Part shown: positions 34,757 to 43,021 of the stretch, piece after piece
Numbering within the stretch: position 1 is the stretch's first letter
Layout of the letters: each line of letters starts with the position of its first letter
DNA from: DASREM01 sp035652095
GTDB taxonomy: Bacteria > Acidobacteriota > Terriglobia > Terriglobales > Acidobacteriaceae
Direction: 5' to 3'
DNA length: 64,000 nucleotides
NCBI GenBank assembly: GCA_035652095.1
Contig: DASREM010000014.1
Coordinates: 124,001-188,000, forward strand
Notes under the pieces: model-generated
Databases searched by the model: none
Told to the model about the DNA's origin: nothing
Seen by the model: only the letters and a program-made list of their open reading frames with translations
Program-made: the position numbers and the translations under genes

Positions 34757-35539
34757 ATGCTTCGAATCTTCGCCGTCACTTTCCTGCTTGCGATCTCCGC
34801 CTTCGCCCGCAATCCGGAAACCGGATTTCTGAATCGCACCCTGGTGTCCTCGGGAACCACATATCGCTACCAGGTTTTTCTTCCAGCCGGATGGGATCGT
34901 CATTCCAGGTGGCCCGTCATCCTCTTTCTCCACGGTGCGGGAGAGCGAGGAGACGATGGCCTTTTGCAAACTGATGTCGGACTCGCGCACGCCATCCGCA
35001 AGCGTGTTCAGACCCTGGCGGCGGTCGTGGTCATGCCTCAATGCCGCAATAAAAGGCCCTGGACCGATCCCGACATGGAAGCTCAGGCGCTGGCCGCCCT
35101 CGATCAATCCATAAAGGAATTCCACGGCGATTCCGATCGCGTTTATCTCACCGGCCTCTCGATGGGCGGCTACGGCACTTGGGATCTCGCGGCCAAGTAC
35201 CCGAAGAAATTTGCGGCCCTGGTTGTCATCTGCGGAGGGATTCGCGGCCCCAAAGACACGCCCTGGCTCAGTGTCCCCTTGGCCAGCGATCCCACCGTGC
35301 AAGATCCCTATCTGGAAACCGCTCGTCGCATCGGACGCACGCCCGTATGGATATTCCATGGGACTGAAGATGACCGCGTCCCGGTCGAAGAATCGCGCAA
35401 GATGGCCGAGGCGCTCAAGCTAAGCAATGGCAATTACAAGTACACCGAGTATCCGGGCGTAAAGCACGTATCTTGGGACCGGGCCTATGCGGAGCCCGCA
35501 CTGTTTCCCTGGCTGTTGCAGCAAAAACTTCAACCCTGA
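34757..35539 (+). CDS. Secreted alpha/beta-hydrolase (phospholipase/carboxylesterase-like)
   Basis: A 260-residue exported hydrolase, with signal peptide MLRIFAVTFLLAISAFA. The nucleophile elbow is TGLSMGGYGTWDLA. Catalytic Asp is likely in HGTEDDRVPVEES and His in GVKHVSWDRAY. The N-terminal oxyanion-side motif PVILFLHGAGERGDDG is typical of the predicted peptidase/esterase group found in polysaccharide-degrading bacteria. ATG at 34757 is chosen; ATG at 34739 is in frame and would add six residues. No strong ribosome binding site is visible for either. Confidence 0.88.
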   Translation: MLRIFAVTFLLAISAFARNPETGFLNRTLVSSGTTYRYQVFLPAGWDRHSRWPVILFLHGAGERGDDGLLQTDVGLAHAIRKRVQTLAAVVVMPQCRNKRPWTDPDMEAQALAALDQSIKEFHGDSDRVYLTGLSMGGYGTWDLAAKYPKKFAALVVICGGIRGPKDTPWLSVPLASDPTVQDPYLETARRIGRTPVWIFHGTEDDRVPVEESRKMAEALKLSNGNYKYTEYPGVKHVSWDRAYAEPALFPWLLQQKLQP

Positions 35540-35548
35540 TGAACCAGC

Positions 35549-36874
35549 GTGAGCGCCTCTACCGGCACTAAAACGAAGCCAGCGATTCGCAGCGTCGCCC
35601 GCAAGGCGGGGCTGTTCTATTTCGTCTGGGTCATGTTTTCGTACTGCACGGGCGGCCCGTTCGGCCTGGAGGACATGATCACCACCTCGGGCCCGGGCAT
35701 GTCGCTGCTTTATCTTCTGTTTCTGCCGCTCTTCTGGTCGATTCCGGTCTCGCTCGTCTCCGCCGAACTCACCACCGCGATGCCGGTCGAGGGCGGCTTC
35801 TATCGCTGGACCCGCGTTGGCTTCGGCGATCTCTGGGGATTCCTCGCGGGGTGGTGGAACTGGTGCGCGTCATTCCTGCTGGGAGCGGCCTATGCGGTGC
35901 AGTTCTCCGACTATCTCGGCTTCTATTTCCCGCAGCTCACCGGACGCAATCACTACATTGTGTCGCTGCTGATCGTCGCGCTCATCACCTACATCAACGT
36001 TCGCGGCATCGAAGCGGTCGGCAAGTTTGCCACCGCGCTGGAGATCTTCATTCTGCTGCCGGTGCTGGCGCTGGTGGTGATCGGATTGACGAAGTGGCAC
36101 CACAACCCATTCACGCCATTCATTCCGACGCACGTGCCGCCATTTCGCGTGTTCGGTGTAGGTCTTGCCCTCGGACTTTGGCTTTACTCCGGTTATGAAC
36201 AGTGCTCGACGGTCGCAGAGGAGGTCCAGAACCCGCAGCGCAGTTATCCACTGGCGCTGGCGATTGTCGTGCCGATGTCAGTAGCGGTCTATTTTCTTCC
36301 CACCTTCGCGTCTTTGGCGGCACTGGGCAACTGGCAGCAGTGGCACACCCGCTACTTTTCTGACGCTGCGCAATTGATTGGCGGCCCCTGGCTCGGAGCG
36401 TGGATGACCATCGCAGCCATGATCACCAATATCTCCCTGCTCAACGCGACAGTACTGACCTCCACCCGCATGCCCTTCGCCATGGCAGAAGATGGTTACC
36501 TCCCACACCGTCTGACTGCGGAGCACACGCGCTTCGGCACGCCCTGGATTGCGATCATCGCCTCGGCCGTCGTCTACGGCGCGCTCTCCGTCCTCAATCT
36601 CACGCAATTGATCAGCATCTATAGCTGGCTGCGTATCGCGACCACGATCCTGACCGTACTCGCGGCCTGGCAACTCCGCCGCAAGCAACCGGACATGAAG
36701 CGCCCCTTCCGCATTCCCGGCGGAGGACTCGGCCTGGCATACGCGGTGGCGGCTCCCATCGTGATGAGTGTAGTTGCAATGCTGGGCAGCGACCGCTACG
36801 GAACTATTGGCGGAATTATCGCACTGGCGATTGGGCCATTGGTGTATGTCGCATTGCGATCCACTCAGCATTAA
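35549..36874 (+). CDS. APC-family amino acid/polyamine permease
   Basis: A 441-residue secondary transporter with about 12 transmembrane helices. The first helix carries the unwound-helix pattern FVWVMFSYCTGGPFGLEDMI. TAMPVEGGFYRWTRVGFGDLWGFLAGWWNW is the conserved TM2-TM3 region of amino acid-polyamine-organocation permeases. GYEQCSTVAEEVQNPQRSYPLA is the hallmark TM6-loop motif. The start is GTG at 35549, nine bases after the esterase stop, so the pair could be co-transcribed. Substrate is unknown; an amino acid or amine is likely. Confidence 0.92.
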   Translation: MSASTGTKTKPAIRSVARKAGLFYFVWVMFSYCTGGPFGLEDMITTSGPGMSLLYLLFLPLFWSIPVSLVSAELTTAMPVEGGFYRWTRVGFGDLWGFLAGWWNWCASFLLGAAYAVQFSDYLGFYFPQLTGRNHYIVSLLIVALITYINVRGIEAVGKFATALEIFILLPVLALVVIGLTKWHHNPFTPFIPTHVPPFRVFGVGLALGLWLYSGYEQCSTVAEEVQNPQRSYPLALAIVVPMSVAVYFLPTFASLAALGNWQQWHTRYFSDAAQLIGGPWLGAWMTIAAMITNISLLNATVLTSTRMPFAMAEDGYLPHRLTAEHTRFGTPWIAIIASAVVYGALSVLNLTQLISIYSWLRIATTILTVLAAWQLRRKQPDMKRPFRIPGGGLGLAYAVAAPIVMSVVAMLGSDRYGTIGGIIALAIGPLVYVALRSTQH

Positions 36875-36964
36875 TCGGGCGACGGGCCGATGCCTGCAAC
36901 ATTTTGCACACTTGACGGTCGCCTGTAATGAAGCCAGAATTTCCCCACTCCATCGAGGTGTTTT

Positions 36965-39061
36965 ATGTCGTACTTCACTCGAGTCTTTTCCTGCCTTGTC
37001 CTGACCGCCAGCCTCTCAACTTTAAGCAACGCTGCCGGATTCGTCAGCGCGCGCATGTTTTCCGTTGCTGGTCTCTCACTCGCCGGGGTCACGGCGGATT
37101 TTAATCACGATGGACATCTCGACATCGCCACCGCCGACAGCTTGGGATTCGTAAGCGTTTTGCTCGGTAAAGGAGATGGCACCTTCGGCCCTGCCGCCGA
37201 ATACGCGGTTGGAACCTCGCCAGTCGCAATCGCTGCCGGCGACATCAATGGCGACGGAATTCCTGACCTGGTCACCGCCAGCGAATTCGTTGGCGAAGCC
37301 GTCCTGTTGAACAAGGGCGACGGGACCTTCACCGTCACCCAGCTTGGGCGCATTGGCACTCAGCCCGACGGTGTCGCCCTGGGCGACGTGAACGCTGACG
37401 GCAAAACCGACTTGCTGATCGCTGACTACGGAGTTGCCGGATGCGATCCCGGCTCGGTGCTGCTTCTGCTCGGCAATGGCGATGGCACTTTCCAGAATTC
37501 AAAATCCTTCTCCGTGGGTGCGGTGAATCCGCAAGCGATCGCAGCCGCCGATCTAAACCGTGACGGGAAACTCGACGTTGTCACCGGCAATGACGTCACC
37601 CTCGGCCCCGTCTTCGGGAACTCGGTATTGCTGGGCAATGGAGACGGCACCTTCCAGACCTTCAAGTCTGCCAACAGCGGCGGCAGTTCCGCCACGGCGA
37701 CCGTGGCCGACATCAACGGTGACGGCATTCTCGATCTGGTGGACGGTGGCTTCATCGTGGTCAGCACGCTGCTCGGTAACGGCGACGGGACCTTCCAGTC
37801 CGCAAAAAACTACGCTGTTCCCGGAGGCTTTTCTCCGCGGGTGGCCGACGTGGACAATGATGGCATTCCCGACCTGATCACCGGAGGTAATGGAGTCGGC
37901 GTGCTGCGCGGTAGAGGCGATGGCACATTCCAGAATGCAATCGTGTGGGGCATAGGCTCAGAGATGGTTGTTGCCGCCGATTTCAATGAAGATGGCAAAT
38001 TCGATCTTGCCGCCGCTGCCCGCAAATCGGTCAATGTCGCGCTCGGAAACGGCCACGGCGCGTTTCGAGCCGCCCACGAATATGCGCTCAGCAGTCTGCC
38101 CACCGGCATTACCACCGGCGACTTCAACAATGATGGCAAGGCCGATATGGCGATCATCAAGACCAATATTGGTGGGAGCCTCGCCGTCCTCCTGGGCAAC
38201 GGAAATGGCACCTTCAAAGCTCCATTGACCGGTTCTTTCGGGCTATTTGAAGCTGTGCTCTCCGCCGACTTCAATGGCGATTCCAAGCTGGACCTCGCCA
38301 TGAGTGGAGGAGGCACGGTGCAGATCCTCCTGGGCAAGGGAGATGGCACCTTCACCACCGGGCAGAGGTCGAGCATTCCCGGCGACGCACGGTCGGAGGT
38401 AAGCGGCGATTTCAATCATGACGGCAAACTCGACCTCGCCGTCGCCACCGAAGGACCGACCATCGCGGTCCTGCTCGGCAATGGCGACGGCACATTTCAG
38501 AAGGCCGCGACATATATGGGAGCAAACGAGTCCCAGTCCATCGTTGCGTCTGACTTCAACCGGGATGGCAATCTCGACCTGGCCGTCGTGAATCCCTTCC
38601 ACAACAGCCTGAATGTGTTTCTCGGAAACGGGGACGGAACCTTTCAGTCGCCCAGCACTGTTCCCATCACTGCGCCGGTGCACATGGAGGCGGCCGACCT
38701 CAACAACGATGGCAAATCCGACTTGTTCGTGACTGGGGCCTCGGGCAGCCTCTTGCTGGGTAATGGCGACGGGACATTTCAGGCCCCGGTTCAAGTGATC
38801 AATGCCGATGGACCGGTCCGCGCCATTGATGTGAACCGCGATGGCAAACTCGACCTGGTCATCTCCGATGAAGTCGCCACCCTGCTGACGTTATTGGTCG
38901 GCAAAGGCGACAGCACCTTCAAGGCGCCCTCGTTCTTCTACGCAGGGCTGATCAACGGATTTTTCGCGAGCGCCGATTTCAACGGAGATAACTATCCCGA
39001 TCTCGGCGTGATTGACACCATCAGTGACGCATTTGTTCTGCTGAACACGGCGAGACCTTAA
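36965..39061 (+). CDS. Secreted FG-GAP/VCBS repeat protein
   Basis: A 698-residue exported protein with signal peptide MSYFTRVFSCLVLTASLSTLSNA. It is followed by about a dozen FG-GAP/VCBS repeats, each about 45-55 residues. Every repeat has a calcium-loop DxNxDGxxD (for example DFNHDGHLD, DINGDGIPD, DLNRDGKLD) and a turn LLGNGDGTFQ. The fold is one or two seven-bladed propellers stabilised by calcium. Such proteins are abundant in Acidobacteria and usually have no assigned ligand. It ends immediately against the stop of the convergent oxidase gene. The near-identical repeats at DNA level are a likely site of slippage or recombination. Confidence 0.95.
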   Translation: MSYFTRVFSCLVLTASLSTLSNAAGFVSARMFSVAGLSLAGVTADFNHDGHLDIATADSLGFVSVLLGKGDGTFGPAAEYAVGTSPVAIAAGDINGDGIPDLVTASEFVGEAVLLNKGDGTFTVTQLGRIGTQPDGVALGDVNADGKTDLLIADYGVAGCDPGSVLLLLGNGDGTFQNSKSFSVGAVNPQAIAAADLNRDGKLDVVTGNDVTLGPVFGNSVLLGNGDGTFQTFKSANSGGSSATATVADINGDGILDLVDGGFIVVSTLLGNGDGTFQSAKNYAVPGGFSPRVADVDNDGIPDLITGGNGVGVLRGRGDGTFQNAIVWGIGSEMVVAADFNEDGKFDLAAAARKSVNVALGNGHGAFRAAHEYALSSLPTGITTGDFNNDGKADMAIIKTNIGGSLAVLLGNGNGTFKAPLTGSFGLFEAVLSADFNGDSKLDLAMSGGGTVQILLGKGDGTFTTGQRSSIPGDARSEVSGDFNHDGKLDLAVATEGPTIAVLLGNGDGTFQKAATYMGANESQSIVASDFNRDGNLDLAVVNPFHNSLNVFLGNGDGTFQSPSTVPITAPVHMEAADLNNDGKSDLFVTGASGSLLLGNGDGTFQAPVQVINADGPVRAIDVNRDGKLDLVISDEVATLLTLLVGKGDSTFKAPSFFYAGLINGFFASADFNGDNYPDLGVIDTISDAFVLLNTARP

Positions 39062-40153
39062 TCAGGGCTCGACCTTGAACAGGGTCCGCATGCCGGCATC
39101 GAAGTGTCCGTTCATGTGGCAATGAAACATCCACGTGCCCGGATTGTCCGGCACCATGTCGGCGACCGCGGTCATCATCGGGTTCAGCGTGACCATGTCC
39201 ATGCGCATGTGGCCTACGGTGACGGTCTGCCCATGCCAGTGCGGCGAGTGAATGTCCCACGCGCCCTCCAGTTCATTGGGATTGGTGAACAGATACCAGC
39301 GCACGCGCTCGCCCTTGCGCATCACCAGGAGCGGCCCATTGGCGTCCAGAAAGCCGTTAATCGCAAAGAAGTGGTGGAAGTCGTGGACCTCGCGATTCTT
39401 GTCGTCATAGTTTTTCGGGTCGCCGTAGAGGCGCTTGACGTTGAAATCCCAATACCAGCTCTGGTGCTCATCAAACATGCCGAAGTCAGTGACAAATTCG
39501 CGGTCCACATCCTTCGGCGACCCGTCTTCGCGCGCCATCCCACGGCGCGTAATGATCATGGGCCCGATCAGGCCGGAATTGATGTCCCGGCCTTCTTCCA
39601 CATGCGAGTGATAGACCCAGAAGGCGGTGCTGCCATCCATTTCGGCAGGTCCAGCCCGCTCGGGCACCGGCCAGGTGTAGGTGTAGGTCACGCCGGGTGC
39701 AACCGAATCGTCGTCCTTTTCCTTGCCGCTGGTGCCATCGAGATAGCCGGCGCCTTCGGAACTCTTATCGTAGAAGACGCCATGAGGATGCACGCTGTAC
39801 GGCCTTGAGGCGTTGTTCTTGAACACCACCTTGATGGTGTCTCCGACCTCGGCACGGATCACCGGCCCCAGGACTCCCAGATGCTCCCAGGCTGCCGTGC
39901 GGGGCTTCGCCGTCTTGAAGGTTGCGTCAGTGTACTCGTGGAAGCAGGCTTTACGGTAGTGAGTCGCATTGGGATCCAGTTCGCCTTTCGAAGCAGGATC
40001 GTCCTGCAGGTGATACTTCTCACCGTGGATCAGATCTGTGTGCGAGGGAGCAAAGTCCCAATCCACCTCGTCGGCAGCGATGTAGTAGGTGCGGGTCTGC
40101 GTGGCGCTTGCGGGTAAGATCGCCGCGAGCAATACGACAAACAGGATCAGCAA
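39062..40153 (-). CDS. Ceruloplasmin-like two-domain multicopper oxidase
   Basis: A 363-residue exported copper oxidase. Signal peptide MLILFVVLLAAILPASA. Copper ligands are HPHG near residue 122, WVYHSH near 176, HSPHWHG near 309, and the T1/T3 cluster HCHMNGHFDAGM near 346-357. The text between them (YYIAADEVDWDFAP, ASRPYSVHPHGVFY, VYHSHVEEGRDINSGLIGP) is strikingly like vertebrate ceruloplasmin/hephaestin domains rather than CotA or CueO. Length equals one ceruloplasmin domain pair, so it probably trimerises. Start is TTG at 40153 with GGGGAGG ideally placed. Likely role: copper or iron oxidation outside the cytoplasm (inferred). Confidence 0.9.
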   Translation of the reverse strand: MLILFVVLLAAILPASATQTRTYYIAADEVDWDFAPSHTDLIHGEKYHLQDDPASKGELDPNATHYRKACFHEYTDATFKTAKPRTAAWEHLGVLGPVIRAEVGDTIKVVFKNNASRPYSVHPHGVFYDKSSEGAGYLDGTSGKEKDDDSVAPGVTYTYTWPVPERAGPAEMDGSTAFWVYHSHVEEGRDINSGLIGPMIITRRGMAREDGSPKDVDREFVTDFGMFDEHQSWYWDFNVKRLYGDPKNYDDKNREVHDFHHFFAINGFLDANGPLLVMRKGERVRWYLFTNPNELEGAWDIHSPHWHGQTVTVGHMRMDMVTLNPMMTAVADMVPDNPGTWMFHCHMNGHFDAGMRTLFKVEP

Positions 40154-40248
40154 TGTCGTCCTCCCCTCAACCTGCGCGATCAGAGCGGCTGCGTCGAACG
40201 CATATCATCAGTAGCGCGCACGAATCTGTTGCGTCGAACGGAACGCTC

Positions 40249-41544
40249 TCAACTCACCCAATCCAAGAACTTGTAATACATTCCCGCGAGCGGCAGAAAC
40301 CATGGCTTCCCGTTGTACAACCCCAGCGGCGCGTCGGGAAACGCGATCCCAACAAACGGATTATCGCTCTTGCCATCCGCAATCATCTTCGCCATCTGCT
40401 GCCCCTGCCAGGTAGCCATCGCGACACCATGGCCGGCATAACCAAGCGCGTAATAGATCCCGTCCATCTGTCCCGCATGCGGCATGATGTCGAAGGCGAA
40501 ATCGAGCGTGCCTCCCCAGACGTATTCGATCTTCGTGTCCCGCAACTGCGGATAGACCTCGATCATTCCTTGCCGGAGAATCTCCGCACTCTTGCGAATC
40601 GAATCGCCCGTCTCGGGGAAAAATGCCGCGCGTCCCCCAAACAACATGCGCCTGTCCGGAGTAAGCCGGTAGTAGTAAATGTAATTCTTGGAATCGTAGA
40701 TCATGCGGTTGCGCGGACTCAGTTCGTGCGCCAGTTGGTCGGGCAAAACTTCCGTCGTGATGATGTAGGAACCGATAGGAATAATCTTCTTCCGCAATGC
40801 TGGAGTCGCCCCGTTCGTGTAGCCGCTGGTCCCGACAAATACCTCGCGAGCCCATAGCGCTCCCCGCGACGTCGTGACTTTCCATCCCGACATCCCCTGC
40901 CGCGGCTCGCGGGTAATCGTCTGCACTCTCGCCCTTTCGAAAATAGCGGCGCCGGCTTTCATCGCCGCTCGCGCCAATCCCGCGACGTAGCGCGCCGGAT
41001 TACATCCCGCGCTGATTTCATCCACCATCCCGCCGTAATAAATCGAAGACCCGATCTCGCTCGCCAGTTCCCCTCGCGGCACAATTCGAAGTTGGTGATT
41101 AAACTCGCGCGCAATCACCTCGACTTGTCGCGCATAATCGTCGAAGTGCTTCTGCTTGCATGCGACCTCGAGATGCCCGCAGCGCGAGAAGTCGCAATCG
41201 ATCCCTTCGTCTTTCACGATCTGCTCGACTGCGTTGATCGAATCGAGCGACGCCGCATACATCCGCTGCGTTCGTTCGCGTCCGTACATCGAAATCAATT
41301 TGTTCACACCCAGCTTGAGTCCGGTCAGAACCATCCCGCCATTGCGTGAACTCGCGCCCCAGCCAATACTCTCGGCCTCAATCACTGCCACGCGAGCCGT
41401 CTGCCGAGCCAATGCCCGTGCCGCAGACAGGCCCGTAAACCCCGCCCCAAGCACCGCAACATCGACCGACTCAGGCAACTCGGAGCCGTTTCCTCGCGGC
41501 ATTTCTACCGTTGCAAGCCAGTAGTTGTGTTCTTGAATTGTCAT
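40249..41544 (-). CDS. FAD-dependent oxidoreductase (DAO family)
   Basis: A 431-residue D-amino-acid-oxidase-fold flavoprotein, starting MTIQEHNYWLATVEMP. The FAD motif is VAVLGAGFTGLSAARALA near residues 28-45, followed by VIEAESIGWGASSRNGGMV, with GRAAFFPETGDSIRK and GYAGHGVAMATWQGQQMAKMI in the C-terminal half. The pattern is that of gamma-glutamylputrescine oxidase-like or glycine/sarcosine oxidase-like enzymes, which oxidise secondary or primary amines. ATG 41544 directly follows a heptamer tract and has no Shine-Dalgarno sequence. The next upstream gene is another FAD oxidoreductase, 35 bases away. Confidence 0.9.
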   Translation of the reverse strand: MTIQEHNYWLATVEMPRGNGSELPESVDVAVLGAGFTGLSAARALARQTARVAVIEAESIGWGASSRNGGMVLTGLKLGVNKLISMYGRERTQRMYAASLDSINAVEQIVKDEGIDCDFSRCGHLEVACKQKHFDDYARQVEVIAREFNHQLRIVPRGELASEIGSSIYYGGMVDEISAGCNPARYVAGLARAAMKAGAAIFERARVQTITREPRQGMSGWKVTTSRGALWAREVFVGTSGYTNGATPALRKKIIPIGSYIITTEVLPDQLAHELSPRNRMIYDSKNYIYYYRLTPDRRMLFGGRAAFFPETGDSIRKSAEILRQGMIEVYPQLRDTKIEYVWGGTLDFAFDIMPHAGQMDGIYYALGYAGHGVAMATWQGQQMAKMIADGKSDNPFVGIAFPDAPLGLYNGKPWFLPLAGMYYKFLDWVS

Positions 41545-41546
41545 GG

Positions 41547-41581
41547 TGGCTCGGTACTCGGTGCTCGCAACTCGGTACTCT
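41547..41581. repeat. Heptamer tract (nnnCTCG family) filling the junction of two FAD genes
   Basis: Five exact 7-base units on the forward strand: tggctcg, gtactcg, gtgctcg, caactcg, gtactct. On the coding strand this is GAGTACC-type repeats. The tract overlaps the stop of the upstream gene (41580-41582) and ends two bases from the ATG of the downstream gene. Confidence 0.8.
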
Positions 41582-42728
41582 ACAACACCGCCGATTCGTG
41601 AATCGTCCGCCCCTCGGCAAACCGCGCCAGGTTCAGTAACGACGCGTCGATCAAATCTGTCTTTCCCGAAAGAATCAGGTCGGAAAGAATTTTCCCCGTT
41701 GCCGGAGCGTGCATCACGCCATGCCCGCTGAATCCATTGGCGCAAAAAAATCCCGGCAGCGCTTCTCCCAGAATCGGATGATGATCCGGCGTCATCTCAT
41801 AGAGCCCGGCCCATGCACGCTTGGGATTCACGGCCAAGTTCTCGAACACGGGAACGCGGTCCGCCGCCCTTGTCAGAATCTTTTCAATGAACGATGGTTC
41901 GAAGTCGGTCTTATACCCCGGCGTCTCCTCCGGATCGTTCCACGCCAGCAGAAACCCTCGTGATTCCGGCCGGAAGTGAAAGCCATTCGACATATCAATG
42001 ATCATCGGCGCGGTGTGTGGAAACTGATCAAAGGGCTCCGTGGGAACCAGCATCCGCCGCAACGGCTCCACCGGCAGGTCGATGCCCACCATCTTCGCGA
42101 TCGACGCCGCCCATGCCCCGGCCGCGTTCACCACTTTCGAAGCTGAAACTTCCCCGCGCGAAGTTTCGACTTCGAACCCGCTTCCATTTTTCGCGATCCC
42201 GCTCACAGTCGTGTTCTTCCACAACTTCGCGCCGTGGTCCGAGGCCCAGGTCATGAACCCGATCATCGCGCTGTAGGGATCGACAAATCCATCGGTCGAA
42301 CAAAAACTTCCTCCGAGTATGTCGTCTCCTCGTAGCTGGGGAAACATGCTGCGGATCTCATCGCCGGAAATCATACTTACATTCTTCAATCCCAACGCGA
42401 TCTGCTTTTCCTGGTTGGTGCGCAGATAAGACAGGTGTTTGTCGGAAGTCGCGCAGAACAGATATCCCTGCGGCCGGTAATCACAAGGATGTCCTAACCT
42501 CACCTCAAACGAAGCATAAAACGGAATCGAGTACAGCGACATCTGAATGTTCACCGGAGTCGAGAACTGCGCCCGCACGCCGCCCATGCTCTTCCCTGTA
42601 GAGCCTTTGCCCAGCGCGGTCTCACGTTCGATCACCAGCACGTCTTTGCAGCCGCCAGCAACCAGGTGATAGGCAATACTCGACCCGACAATCCCGCCAC
42701 CGATGATGACGACTTCCGTAGTCTGCAT
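41580..42728 (-). CDS. FAD-dependent oxidoreductase (sarcosine/dimethylglycine oxidase-like)
   Basis: A 382-residue flavoprotein of the DAO fold, starting MQTTEVVIIGGGIVGSSIAYHL with the FAD-binding glycines at residues 10-15. STGKSMGGVRAQFS, KVVNAAGAWAASIAKMVG and GLYEMTPDHHPILGEALPGFFCANGFSGHGVMHAPA match the beta-subunit-like sarcosine oxidases and related amine or imino acid oxidases. Start 42728 is chosen because the longer frame upstream is translated hairpin repeat. It is followed on the same strand by a second FAD enzyme; the two may act on related amines. Confidence 0.92.
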   Translation of the reverse strand: MQTTEVVIIGGGIVGSSIAYHLVAGGCKDVLVIERETALGKGSTGKSMGGVRAQFSTPVNIQMSLYSIPFYASFEVRLGHPCDYRPQGYLFCATSDKHLSYLRTNQEKQIALGLKNVSMISGDEIRSMFPQLRGDDILGGSFCSTDGFVDPYSAMIGFMTWASDHGAKLWKNTTVSGIAKNGSGFEVETSRGEVSASKVVNAAGAWAASIAKMVGIDLPVEPLRRMLVPTEPFDQFPHTAPMIIDMSNGFHFRPESRGFLLAWNDPEETPGYKTDFEPSFIEKILTRAADRVPVFENLAVNPKRAWAGLYEMTPDHHPILGEALPGFFCANGFSGHGVMHAPATGKILSDLILSGKTDLIDASLLNLARFAEGRTIHESAVL

Positions 42729-42779
42729 AGGTAACGCCGGCTCTCGAGAAGAACGGAGAATTGTAAACCCGGCTACAGG

Positions 42780-42956
42780 TGTACGGCTTGTTTTTACCTT
42801 TGTGAAGCCTCGTGTCCTTTGTGGTCGAGGGTTTGAGAAACCACAAAGGACACAAAGGTTCACTGTCGTGCGGCTTGTCTTACCTTTGTGAAACTTCGTG
42901 TCCTCTGTGGTCGAAGGTTTGAGAAACCACAAAGGACACAAAGGTTCACCAAGGAA
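42780..42956. repeat. Two tandem hairpin repeat units (period 86 bases)
   Basis: GTGTCCTTTGTGGT (42812-42825) pairs perfectly with ACCACAAAGGACAC (42840-42853). A second unit 86 bases later repeats it with one change in the left arm. This is the same family as 24644-24965 and 32153-32212, but here it lies between divergent gene starts, not between convergent stops. Confidence 0.87.
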
Positions 42957-43019
42957 TTCTGACTTTTGAATTCTGAATTCTTCCTTCTACCTCCTGCCTT
43001 CCCTTGAACCCTTTCCCTC
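42957..43019. repeat. Heptamer tract (TTCTNNN family) before the CDF gene
   Basis: Exact 7-base register for about nine units: ttctgac, ttttgaa, ttctgaa, ttcttcc, ttctacc, tcctgcc, ttccctt, gaaccct, ttccctc. It begins where the hairpin repeat ends and stops three bases before the GTG start at 43022. Confidence 0.72.
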
Positions 43020-43021
43020 CC

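Noticed and set aside
37105..38415. Long reverse-strand frames across the FG-GAP gene
   Set aside because: These are antisense shadows of a repeated coding sequence and consist of repetitive Pro/Ser/Leu text without start signals.
42729..42941. N-terminal extension of the 41580-42728 FAD oxidoreductase
   Set aside because: The added 71 residues are translated hairpin repeat. The FAD-binding strand begins right after the ATG at 42728.
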